From Limnochordia bacterium (lineage in GTDB: Bacteria; Bacillota; Limnochordia; Darwinibacteriales; DTU012): a DNA stretch of 9,272 bases. The translations under genes and the position numbers were made by a program. The notes below the pieces were generated by a model. The model saw only the letters and a list, made by a program, of their open reading frames with translations, did not search any database and was not told the origin of the DNA. Positions 1 to 6,525 of the stretch are shown one piece after another. The stretch spans positions 1-9,272 of the forward strand of contig SKHL01000204.1 of the NCBI GenBank assembly GCA_007116995.1, in the 5' to 3' direction. Within the stretch, counting starts at the first letter, position 1, and every line of letters begins with the position of its first letter.

Positions 1-1073
1 TAAAAACGGTGAAATGGGATTTGGTTATCTTAGATGAGGCCCAAGCCATTAAAAACCCTAGAACGAAACAGACGAAGGCAGTCAAACAGTTAGAGGCCAA
101 CGCCAAAATAGCATTGACTGGTACGCCTATAGAAAATAGCTTATCCGATTTATGGTCATTATTTGACTTTCTAAACGCTGGATTACTAGGTACTGCTAAA
201 GAATTTAAGGTTTTTATCAAGGAGTTAAATCAGAGTCAAGCCGACTATGCCAAGCTTCGCCGGGTGATCCAACCCTTTATTTTACGTAGACTGAAAACGG
301 ATAAGATGGTAATTGCCGATCTACCAGATAAAGTTGAGACGAAGGCCTATGCCACTTTAACAAAAAAGCAGGTTGTTTTATATAACGGTCTTATCAAGGA
401 GTTAGAACAAAAGTTAGACACTGCGGAGGGAATCGAACGTAAGGGTTTGGTCTTAGCTAGCATAATGAAGTTCAAACAGATATGTAACCATCCAGATCAG
501 TTTTTAGGACAAGCAGCCTTTCAGCATCAACATAGTGGAAAGTATGAGAGATTACGAGATATCTGTGAAACGATTTACGAGAAACGAGAGCGAGTACTAG
601 TTTTTACTCAGTTCCGAGAAATGACTAGACCTCTTGCAGAGTTTTTGGGAACGATCTTTAAGCGCCAAGGGTTGGTTTTACATGGAGGAACACCAGTTAA
701 AAAGCGGACAGAGCTTGTAGATCGGTTCTGTGGTCAGGAATATGTTCCCTTTATGGTTCTATCGTTAAAGGCTGGAGGAGTAGGACTAAATCTAACCGCG
801 GCAAACCACGTTATCCATTTTGATCGCTGGTGGAATCCAGCAGTGGAGAATCAAGCCACTGACCGAGCATTTCGTATTGGACAGCAAAAAAATGTTATGG
901 TTCATAAATTTATTACAACAGGGACTGTGGAAGAGAAAATTGATTTGATGATCGAAGATAAAAGTAAGCTCGCTGGTGATATAATCTCTTCTACCGGGGA
1001 GAGCTGGATTACAGAATTTGATAACAAGCAATTGATGGAACTGTTTACACTAACACAAGCAGGTGAGAAATAG
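1..1073 (+). CDS. SNF2-family DNA helicase/translocase, C-terminal part (5' end outside the window)
   Basis: This is an ATP-dependent SNF2-type DNA translocase of superfamily 2. The reading frame is open to the left edge (first full codon at 3), so the N-terminus and Walker A are missing. Counting from the GTG at 9, motif II reads ILDEAQ (DEAQ at residues 9-12) and motif III reads ALTGTPIENS (35-44). The LRRLKTDK block typical of SNF2 proteins lies at about 92-99. The helicase C lobe follows with VLVFTQF (196-202), LKAGGVGLNLT (about 253-263) and the arginine-finger motif VI DRAFRIGQ (285-292). The C-terminal tail, including TVEEKI, is also typical. The GTG at 9 is not the true start, because the conserved fold begins well upstream. 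The stop overlaps the start of the SWIM gene by one base, so the two are probably translationally coupled. In Bacillus the comparable pair is ywqA-ywqB; the cellular role is not established. Family call is very secure, function is not. Confidence 0.95.
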   Translation, partial: KTVKWDLVILDEAQAIKNPRTKQTKAVKQLEANAKIALTGTPIENSLSDLWSLFDFLNAGLLGTAKEFKVFIKELNQSQADYAKLRRVIQPFILRRLKTDKMVIADLPDKVETKAYATLTKKQVVLYNGLIKELEQKLDTAEGIERKGLVLASIMKFKQICNHPDQFLGQAAFQHQHSGKYERLRDICETIYEKRERVLVFTQFREMTRPLAEFLGTIFKRQGLVLHGGTPVKKRTELVDRFCGQEYVPFMVLSLKAGGVGLNLTAANHVIHFDRWWNPAVENQATDRAFRIGQQKNVMVHKFITTGTVEEKIDLMIEDKSKLAGDIISSTGESWITEFDNKQLMELFTLTQAGEK

Positions 1074-1792
1074 TGGCCTATTACAGTGGTTTCCCCGAAT
1101 ATGTATCGGTAGCTAAACGGAAAGAAAGAGCGAAAAAGCAGATTGTCAAGTTAAGAAAGCAGAACCCCGATCTGGCACCCATTATAATTGAGGGTAGAAG
1201 TATTGCCACAACTTGGTGGGGCAAAGCCTGGAATAAGAATTTAGAGAGTTATGCCGATTACTCAAATCGATTATCTCGTGGACGCAGCTACGTGAGAAAT
1301 GGTGCTGTACTGGATCTAAAGATACAAACCGGCCTTGTTAAAGGGCTAGTTCAGGGAAGCGAGTCGAAACCGTATCAAGTAGAGATTGGAATAAAGCCTA
1401 TCTCACCCAGAAAACTCCAGTCTATCTTGGGAGTATGTAATCGTAAGCTGGATAATTTAGCTGAGTTGGTCGAGGGAAGCTTTCCTAAGGAATTAGAAGA
1501 TGTTTTCACACTAAAGGGCAAAGGTCTATTTCCCACGGAAAAGGATATTTCCTTTCGTTGTAGTTGCTATGATTGGGCGAGTATGTGTAAGCATGTTACT
1601 GCAGCATTGTATGGGGTTGGCGCACGATTTGATCAAGATCCCATGTTATTCTTTACCCTCCGTGATATAGACTTCGGGGTGCTACTTAAGAAAACCATTG
1701 ATCAGAAAATGCAGAGTCTGCTTAAAAACTCAAACAAGAAGAGTACCCGAGTTCTTGATGATCAGGATATTTCAAGCCTGTTTGGAATTTAA
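1073..1792 (+). CDS. SWIM zinc-finger protein, partner of the SNF2 helicase
   Basis: A 239-residue cytoplasmic protein carries a SWIM zinc finger near its C-terminus: C163-x-C165-x6-C172-x-H174, the CxCxnCxH zinc-ligand pattern. SWIM domains are thought to bind DNA or protein. The N-terminal third is basic (RKERAKKQ around residues 16-23), and the WWGKAWN motif at about 48-54 recurs in stand-alone bacterial SWIM proteins next to SNF2 genes. No signal peptide or membrane segment is seen. The start is GTG, sharing one base with the upstream stop (TAGTG) and preceded by AGGTGA at 1061-1066 with a 6-base gap. This coupled arrangement supports a joint function with the helicase, as in B. subtilis ywqA-ywqB. 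The biochemical role is unknown; a part in DNA repair or chromatin-like remodelling is inference only. Confidence 0.9.
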   Translation: MAYYSGFPEYVSVAKRKERAKKQIVKLRKQNPDLAPIIIEGRSIATTWWGKAWNKNLESYADYSNRLSRGRSYVRNGAVLDLKIQTGLVKGLVQGSESKPYQVEIGIKPISPRKLQSILGVCNRKLDNLAELVEGSFPKELEDVFTLKGKGLFPTEKDISFRCSCYDWASMCKHVTAALYGVGARFDQDPMLFFTLRDIDFGVLLKKTIDQKMQSLLKNSNKKSTRVLDDQDISSLFGI

Positions 1793-1817
1793 TGGCCATC
1801 TTACGATTAGGGTATTG

Positions 1818-1846
1818 TTGATCTTTGTGTATATTGTTGCAATACT
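1818..1846 (+). promoter_or_regulatory. candidate sigma-A-type promoter before the phosphoesterase gene
   Basis: TTGATC (1818-1823), a 17-base spacer and AATACT (1841-1846) each match four of six consensus positions. The site lies in the 84-base gap after the SWIM gene and about 30 bases before the ATG at 1877. An 8-base direct repeat TATTGTTG (1813-1820 and 1832-1839) and a small inverted repeat TATTG-TTG-CAATA (1832-1844) overlap it and could be an operator. No terminator is visible in this gap, so read-through from the SNF2-SWIM pair remains possible. The call is weak because both boxes are imperfect. Confidence 0.3.
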
Positions 1847-1876
1847 CAAAATGGCATCCATTCATGGAGGGAAACG

Positions 1877-2710
1877 ATGTCTTATGTCGAACTTAATAAG
1901 AGGTATCGAAGCCCAGGTGAGAATAGAGGTGAACAATTGGGCACTATTGCACTTATATCCGATATTCACAGTAATTATCAAGCACTAATACCCGTTTTAG
2001 CCCATATTGATCGGCTTGAAGTGGATCAAGTTGCTTTTATCGGCGACCTTGTGGATTATGGTCCCGAGCCAGCCCAGTGTATCCAAGCTATGCGAGAACG
2101 GGAGATTATTGGGATTCAAGGTAACCATGATGCAGCTGTGGTCGGTGAAATTTCCTTGGAGGATTTTCCAATTCCGATGCATGCATCGTTACAGTGGACA
2201 AATCAGGTGTTAAATGAAATCGATCTGCGTTACTTGACGGATCTGCCACAAAGCTTACGTTTGCCGTGGGGGATTTTGCACCATGGAAGCCCACATGATT
2301 CGCTTTGGCATCGTGTGCAAAACACCAGTGCGGCTACAATGATATTTCGATTTACTAAGGAATCCCTATATGTAGTGGGTCATACTCATTTTCCAGGCGC
2401 TTTTTGTTATAATGCTCGGAAACAGGTGAAGATGGTTCCTGTTCACATGCGTACAGTGGATACCCATGGTCTCGCCACAAAAACTTTAGTACTGGAGGAA
2501 GGATGTCGTTACATAATCAATCCTGGTAGTGTTGGCCAGCCACGGGATGGAGATCCCAGGGCTAGTTTTGCTGTTGTTTCCCTTGAGGATACGCGAGTTG
2601 ACTCAGTGACGTGGTATAAAGTGCCTTATGATGCAGAAATCACGCGATCAAAGATCCTCGCTCATGGATTGCCTCAAATAAATGGGGACAGGTTGCTTGT
2701 TGGCAAGTAA
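1877..2710 (+). CDS. calcineurin-like metallophosphoesterase (YfcE/MJ0936-like)
   Basis: A cytoplasmic binuclear-metal phosphoesterase of 277 residues. The metal-binding motifs appear in the canonical order: DIH (D29, H31), GDLVDYGP (D57), GNHD (N83, H84, D85), HHGSPHD (about 135-141) and GHTH (H169, H171), followed by NPGSVGQPRDGDPRAS (from about 215), which is characteristic of the small YfcE-type subgroup. These enzymes hydrolyse phosphodiesters or phosphomonoesters; the natural substrate cannot be read here. The ATG has GGAGGG at 1866-1871 with a 5-base gap. However, the family usually begins right at the first beta strand, and a TTG at 1937 (residue 21) also has a good site, AGAGGTGA at 1925-1932. 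The shorter protein would be 257 residues. It lies between the SNF2-SWIM pair and the polysaccharide genes, 50 bases before the latter. Family secure, role unknown. Confidence 0.93.
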   Translation: MSYVELNKRYRSPGENRGEQLGTIALISDIHSNYQALIPVLAHIDRLEVDQVAFIGDLVDYGPEPAQCIQAMREREIIGIQGNHDAAVVGEISLEDFPIPMHASLQWTNQVLNEIDLRYLTDLPQSLRLPWGILHHGSPHDSLWHRVQNTSAATMIFRFTKESLYVVGHTHFPGAFCYNARKQVKMVPVHMRTVDTHGLATKTLVLEEGCRYIINPGSVGQPRDGDPRASFAVVSLEDTRVDSVTWYKVPYDAEITRSKILAHGLPQINGDRLLVGK

Positions 2711-2732
2711 GAGAAGTGTAGTGTTTTATAAT
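2700..2732 (+). promoter_or_regulatory. candidate promoter of the exopolysaccharide block (perfect -10 box)
   Basis: A perfect TATAAT lies at 2727-2732, 28 bases before the ATG at 2761 and upstream of AGGAGG at 2747-2752. The best -35 candidate, TTGGCA at 2700-2705, is 21 bases away, which is longer than the usual 16-18. At normal spacing only CAAGTA or similar is present, and there is no TGn extension. If real, transcription would start near 2739 and give a very short leader. It may be activator-dependent. Confidence 0.35.
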
Positions 2733-2760
2733 CTAGTGTGTATTTGAGGAGGAAATTATC

Positions 2761-3411
2761 ATGTATCAACTAAAAAACGGTATTTTTTCAATTGCTTCAG
2801 TATCTGTGTTTACGTTATTTCTGACAATGAGCTTGATATCTTTGCCTACCCTCGCCCAAGAGGTGAAGATCGTAGAAGAGGAAGACCATTATGCTCTCAT
2901 CGTAGATTTTGTGGTGTCTCGGGACCCGGTCTTAGCTGTGCAGCGCACAGTGATGGATGCAGCTAGAGCTATGGATACTGTACGGTTAGAAGATAGCGGT
3001 AGTGTTCCTAGCTATGCCCAGGCATCGCTTTTGAAGATTAAATACGAGGCTGTGACCAGCATCAAAGAAGCTCAACAGACCTACACAACCTTAGAGCGCG
3101 CTCTTGTATCAGAGCTCTTCTCTAAGCTAACGGAAGTATTGACACTGCGTAACCTGATTGACAACAATAAGAATCTTTTAGATTTGCTGCAGCAGCGTTT
3201 AGAACCTACCGAGCGCCAAGTGCAGGCGGGTATTGTGCCTGATAGTGTACTCTGGAATCTTTCCGAGCAGATAATCAAGGTTCAGATCACCATTGCTGAT
3301 GGACAATCAAACTTAGTAGCCTTAGAAAGAGCCACAGCCTTTAATTATGGCGGTGAAGATTGGGCTGAACTGTTAGAGCTGATTCGAAGCTTATCAAAAG
3401 CTAGTAAATAA
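2761..3411 (+). CDS. secreted helical protein with a TolC-like C-terminal module, no beta-strand part
   Basis: I do not recognise a named family for this 216-residue protein. It has a clear signal peptide: K5 followed by a hydrophobic core at about 9-30, and LPTLA-Q suggesting cleavage near residue 32. The mature part looks almost wholly alpha-helical. Its C-terminal half (about 154-198) resembles the downstream protein: aligning V154-G198 with V202-G246 of that protein (counted from the ATG at 3411), I count 18 identities in 45 positions, including AG, P, LW, IAD, TA and GG. A PxLxxQR match is also shared (P56 here, P74 there). The pattern is that of outer-membrane efflux (TolC/OEP) helical repeats. 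The membrane-spanning beta segment seen in the neighbour is absent, so this may be a periplasmic or cell-surface helical partner. The start has AGGAGG at 2747-2752, 8 bases upstream. The stop overlaps the next ATG (TAATG). Confidence 0.8.
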   Translation: MYQLKNGIFSIASVSVFTLFLTMSLISLPTLAQEVKIVEEEDHYALIVDFVVSRDPVLAVQRTVMDAARAMDTVRLEDSGSVPSYAQASLLKIKYEAVTSIKEAQQTYTTLERALVSELFSKLTEVLTLRNLIDNNKNLLDLLQQRLEPTERQVQAGIVPDSVLWNLSEQIIKVQITIADGQSNLVALERATAFNYGGEDWAELLELIRSLSKASK

Positions 3412-3433
3412 TGGCCAGAAAGAGAGTATTTTT

Positions 3434-3441
3434 GGAGGTGA
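3434..3441 (+). promoter_or_regulatory. strong ribosome binding site that selects a TTG start
   Basis: GGAGGTGA is an uninterrupted 8-base match to the 16S anti-Shine-Dalgarno sequence. It ends 8 bases before the in-frame TTG at 3450. The earlier in-frame ATG at 3411 overlaps the preceding stop and has no comparable site in front of it. This favours TTG 3450 as the main start. Confidence 0.65.
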
Positions 3442-3449
3442 CCAGTATA

Positions 3450-4214
3450 TTGAGACAATCTAGCAGCTATCTACGCGGAACCAAGACCAATACTAAAGCT
3501 CCGATGATTATACTATTCCTGGTTATGGTGTTTTCGACTACAGTTTATGGGTTTGCATCTCCGCTAGGGGAGGATGACAGCTTCGAAGTATTGCTTCAAG
3601 AAGCTGTGGCCGTTATGGTAGAGCATCATCCTAGCCTCATTTCCCAGCGGGTCCTGGTAGCAGGTAGTGAACAGATCCAAATACCGAATACGCGGTTTCC
3701 GCTTTCATTATCCCTATCTACAGATCTGGGCACACGGGTGGTAGATAATGAAGTGCGCTTTGTACCCATTGTAGGAATGAGTGTGTCCTTACCCCTGGTT
3801 CAACCTCACCAGAAGCTAGAGCAAGCTACAGCAGAAAGAACCTTGGAGCGAGAGGTCGAACGAGATACTCAAGCACTGCAGACTATTCAGGAACAATTAA
3901 CTAGCGATTTAATAATGGCTATAGAGAAGCTGATGCAATTGCAACACCGCCACAGTGGACGAGAAAGCTTAGGTTTATTATTAGGTGAGCGTCGTCTACA
4001 ACAGCAGGAATTAGTTATTGCAGGGGTCGCTCCCGCTGATAGTCTCTGGTCTCTTGATGAGCGGATTGCCGATATTCATGTGGAGATAGCTGATTTACGA
4101 GTCCAATCTAGACTATTAGTGAACCAGACAGCTTATAACTTTGGGGGCAGTGCATGGCTGGAGCTAAAATCTATTCTAGAAGAATTACTAAGATTTAGGG
4201 AGGTCATAGAATAG
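3450..4214 (+). CDS. TolC/OEP-like outer-membrane-efflux-type protein with a single repeat
   Basis: This secreted protein has the layout of one half of a TolC-type efflux protein. From the TTG at 3450 it has 254 residues; from the ATG at 3411, 267 (numbering below). A signal peptide core lies at about 31-47 (PMIILFLVMVFSTTVYG). An OEP-like helix start follows with HHPSLISQR (72-80). Two beta-strand-like segments come next, FPLSLSLSTDLGT (96-108) and VPIVGMSVSLPLV (118-130). Long amphipathic helices run from about 133 to 262, with the typical glycine turn IAGVAPADSLW (203-213). TolC has two such repeats and about 430-490 residues; here only one is present, so an oligomer of six rather than three would be needed to close a barrel. 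That is inference. It is a paralogue of the preceding protein and abuts the Wzc-like gene, suggesting a role in polysaccharide export. The family call rests on pattern, not on a strict motif. Confidence 0.72.
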   Translation: MRQSSSYLRGTKTNTKAPMIILFLVMVFSTTVYGFASPLGEDDSFEVLLQEAVAVMVEHHPSLISQRVLVAGSEQIQIPNTRFPLSLSLSTDLGTRVVDNEVRFVPIVGMSVSLPLVQPHQKLEQATAERTLEREVERDTQALQTIQEQLTSDLIMAIEKLMQLQHRHSGRESLGLLLGERRLQQQELVIAGVAPADSLWSLDERIADIHVEIADLRVQSRLLVNQTAYNFGGSAWLELKSILEELLRFREVIE

Positions 4215-6365
4215 ATGGCTATTCAAAGCAAACCTCAAAATGGAGTGAATTCCGGAGCAGAGACAGAGCTTGATTTGCTGCAGATGATTAGTATGCTTAA
4301 GCGAAAATGGTTGTTTGTCGTAGGAGCGACTGTCCTATCTGTAGTGATGGCTGGTCTGATAAGTCATTTCACTCCTCCCACATATGAGACAGTGGCCAAT
4401 ATTCTAGTAGCTGATCAGCAGAACTCATTTAGCGGTCAAATGGCGTTTCTCGGGGCTGGCTCCAGCGGATCAGAACAGCTAGAGAATCGTCTGCAAGTGA
4501 TCAATAGTCCTCTGATTCTTAATCAAGCAAGCATCCTCCTCCATGAACAGGGCAATGCAGAAGCAGCTGAAAATTTACGTCGCCGTGTCAATACTAGTAT
4601 TGTAGCTCGCACTGACGTAATTCGGATTGCCGTCCAAGGGGCTACTGCAGAGATCGCCAAGCTTTCTGCCGATGCAATAGTTGAGGCCTATCAAACGTAT
4701 TCGGAGAAGCGTGCTAAAGAACAAGCTGTTCGGCTGGTGGATTTTTTAGATTCCCAGGTCAGCCAAACGCTGATTAGGGTGGAAGAAACTGAACGAGCTG
4801 TTCGAGATTTTCAACAGGATGTAGGAATTATTTATTTAAGCAGTGAGGAAGCAAAAGTAAATCAGCACATGGCAGGTTTGGAAAGCCAATTGATGAATAC
4901 CGAAATACGTTTAGAGGAGTCGCGGCTTCGCTTAGCTCACATAGAAGGGGATTTAGCTCGCACGAGGCAGGAGTTGCCGGAGAGTACAGGAGTATCTTCA
5001 AAACAGCTTCTTGAGGAACTACAGAAGCTGTTAGCTTCTTTGCAAGCTACTCGTGTGGAGTATGTTTCTCGCGGTTTATTCGGAACACCAGAAATTCGGC
5101 AATTGGATGCCCGGATTGACAGTATGACATCCCAAATCCAAGGGCATTTACGGGACATGGTGGATGAAGCCGGAGACAGTCGGGGAATTTTCGAGGTCTA
5201 CCAGGAATTAACGCTTGCTGACATTCAATTAAGGGCTGAAATTAGTAGTCTCCAAGACAGAATTGGATTGATTAAGCAACGCATTACCGAGTACCAGCAG
5301 CAGCTATGGACTCTTTCGGATCACGCCTTTACGTATGCGAGATTAGAGCGGGAGGTTATTGTTAGTAATCGAACTTACGGAATGCTGATCGAAGAACTTG
5401 AACGCGCCCGGATTGCAGTGGAACGGGAGTTGGGTGATTTGCAGGTGTTACGAACACCGACTCTGCCTGCGACACCGATTAGTCCGCGGATTCCTTTGAA
5501 TATTGCTATTGGTATGGTCTTAGGCTTGTTTGTGGGTGTGGGATTGGTCTTTACTTTAGAGTTCCTCGATAATACCATTAAGAATCGTAGCCAGCTAGAA
5601 AGCTTAGGATTACCTCTGTTAGGTGTCATCCCCAAAATCACTAAGAATAAGCATCAGCAGGACGGAGAAAGTAGCTTATTAGAAGTGGGGATTAATGCAA
5701 TGGATTTTCTCGCAGCAGCTTATGTACGCGTGGAGATCAATCTCAGGTTTGCGAACTTGGATGCTCAACCCAAGGTAATTAGCATTACTAGTGCCATTCC
5801 GGGCGAAGGAAAATCAACCACATCGGTAAATTTCAGCTATATACTTGCACAATCCGGTCAACGAGTATTGATCATAGATGGCGACCTTCGCAAACCTGTG
5901 CTGCATAAAACATTAGGGGGCCGTCGCTCACCAGGATTGTCGGAAATAGTCTCTGGGCAGATGGAATTGGAGGACGGTATTCGCGCTGTTTCCCTTAATG
6001 GAGTGAACTTTGATGTAATAACAGCAGGTACTCGCCCGCCAAGTATTCCTAATTTATTTCATTCGCAGTCTTTTGCAGATCTCTTGGCGCAGACACGAGA
6101 AACCTACGACTGGATAATAGTGGATTTACCACCTATTCACGCTGGACCGGAGTCGCTTGAGGTATCGAAGCTTGCTGATGGTGCCATATTTGTAATTGAA
6201 ACTGGGAAAACACCGATACCCACGGTTGAAGAAGCAAAGATACAGATGGACCAGACTGGTGTGATAACGTTAGGTGCGATCCTTAATCAATATGATGAAA
6301 AACTAAGTGGATATGACTATTACTCTAGTTATTATAGTAGTCAAGATGAAACGCTAGAGGAGTAA
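4215..6365 (+). CDS. Wzc-type polysaccharide copolymerase with fused BY-type tyrosine autokinase
   Basis: A 716-residue inner-membrane protein that controls chain length and export of surface polysaccharide and autophosphorylates on tyrosine. In order: a Wzz domain (about 17-110) with a first membrane helix at 32-50; a long extracytoplasmic coiled-coil region (about 165-400), its end resembling the GNVR segment (about 372-401); a proline stretch with P at 415, 418, 421, 424 and 427; a second membrane helix (428-448); then the kinase. Walker A is SAIPGEGKST (526-535, K533), Walker A' VLIIDGDLRKP (551-561) and Walker B IIVDLPP (634-640). A tyrosine cluster ends the protein (Y693, 700, 702, 703, 706, 707). 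The E-x2-R-x2-R motif usual before Walker A is replaced (A501, V504, E507). Most Firmicutes split these two parts into separate proteins; here they are fused. The ATG directly follows the previous stop, with AGGGAGG at 4197-4203. No cognate Wzb or CpsB/YwqE phosphatase is seen nearby. Confidence 0.95.
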   Translation: MAIQSKPQNGVNSGAETELDLLQMISMLKRKWLFVVGATVLSVVMAGLISHFTPPTYETVANILVADQQNSFSGQMAFLGAGSSGSEQLENRLQVINSPLILNQASILLHEQGNAEAAENLRRRVNTSIVARTDVIRIAVQGATAEIAKLSADAIVEAYQTYSEKRAKEQAVRLVDFLDSQVSQTLIRVEETERAVRDFQQDVGIIYLSSEEAKVNQHMAGLESQLMNTEIRLEESRLRLAHIEGDLARTRQELPESTGVSSKQLLEELQKLLASLQATRVEYVSRGLFGTPEIRQLDARIDSMTSQIQGHLRDMVDEAGDSRGIFEVYQELTLADIQLRAEISSLQDRIGLIKQRITEYQQQLWTLSDHAFTYARLEREVIVSNRTYGMLIEELERARIAVERELGDLQVLRTPTLPATPISPRIPLNIAIGMVLGLFVGVGLVFTLEFLDNTIKNRSQLESLGLPLLGVIPKITKNKHQQDGESSLLEVGINAMDFLAAAYVRVEINLRFANLDAQPKVISITSAIPGEGKSTTSVNFSYILAQSGQRVLIIDGDLRKPVLHKTLGGRRSPGLSEIVSGQMELEDGIRAVSLNGVNFDVITAGTRPPSIPNLFHSQSFADLLAQTRETYDWIIVDLPPIHAGPESLEVSKLADGAIFVIETGKTPIPTVEEAKIQMDQTGVITLGAILNQYDEKLSGYDYYSSYYSSQDETLEE

Positions 6366-6491
6366 GCATGTAGCACTAACCGGGAAATCAGTGATGAGGG
6401 TATCGATTGGATGTGAGGAGCATAGAAGCTTTCCTGACAGAACAGGTGGAATGAGCCTTGACTTGGATAGCAAATGATGGATTTGGTTATT
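6366..6491 (+). other. non-coding leader-like stretch between kinase and dehydratase genes
   Basis: I see no convincing gene here. A 27-codon frame (ATG 6394, stop 6475-6477) exists but lacks a good ribosome site. A loose hairpin can be drawn around 6428-6456 (GCT-TTCC-TG pairing with CA, GGAA and AGC, with bulges). The stretch ends directly at an intrinsic terminator. Its place, between a polysaccharide tyrosine kinase and an EpsC-like dehydratase, is the place of the EAR antitermination RNA in the B. subtilis eps operon. I cannot confirm that the RNA itself is present. Confidence 0.35.
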
Positions 6492-6525
6492 CGGGGAGTG
6501 GCTGGTTCCAGCTCCTCGCTTTTTT
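6492..6525 (+). terminator. intrinsic terminator downstream of the Wzc-like gene
   Basis: CGGGGAG (6492-6498) pairs with CTCCTCG (6512-6518, with one G-T pair). An inner CTG/CAG helix is possible after a TGG bulge. The hairpin is followed by C and six T (6520-6525). It lies about 125 bases after the stop of the Wzc-like gene and before the dehydratase gene. It would end or attenuate the upstream transcript unless antitermination occurs. Confidence 0.75.

Noticed and set aside
1..1792. SNF2-SWIM pair as part of a phage-defence island such as DISARM
   Set aside because: No methylase, DUF1998, phospholipase-D-like or other defence partner is visible; the pair resembles the housekeeping ywqA-ywqB type.
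1698..1988. 96-codon + strand reading frame spanning the end of the SWIM gene and the start of the phosphoesterase
   Set aside because: It overlaps two well-supported genes in another frame, and its translation shows no recognisable domain.
5375..5641. 88-codon minus-strand reading frame inside the Wzc-like gene
   Set aside because: Antisense shadow of the region around the second membrane helix of the Wzc-like gene; composition explained by the sense strand.
6394..6477. 27-codon frame before the terminator, possible leader peptide
   Set aside because: No convincing ribosome site and no run of regulatory codons; kept only as a note in the description of the gap.
6366..6525. T-box or cyclic-di-GMP riboswitch in the gap before the terminator
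   Set aside because: A GGTGGAA string is present, but the T-box core and its specifier layout are not, and no c-di-GMP aptamer core could be recognised.
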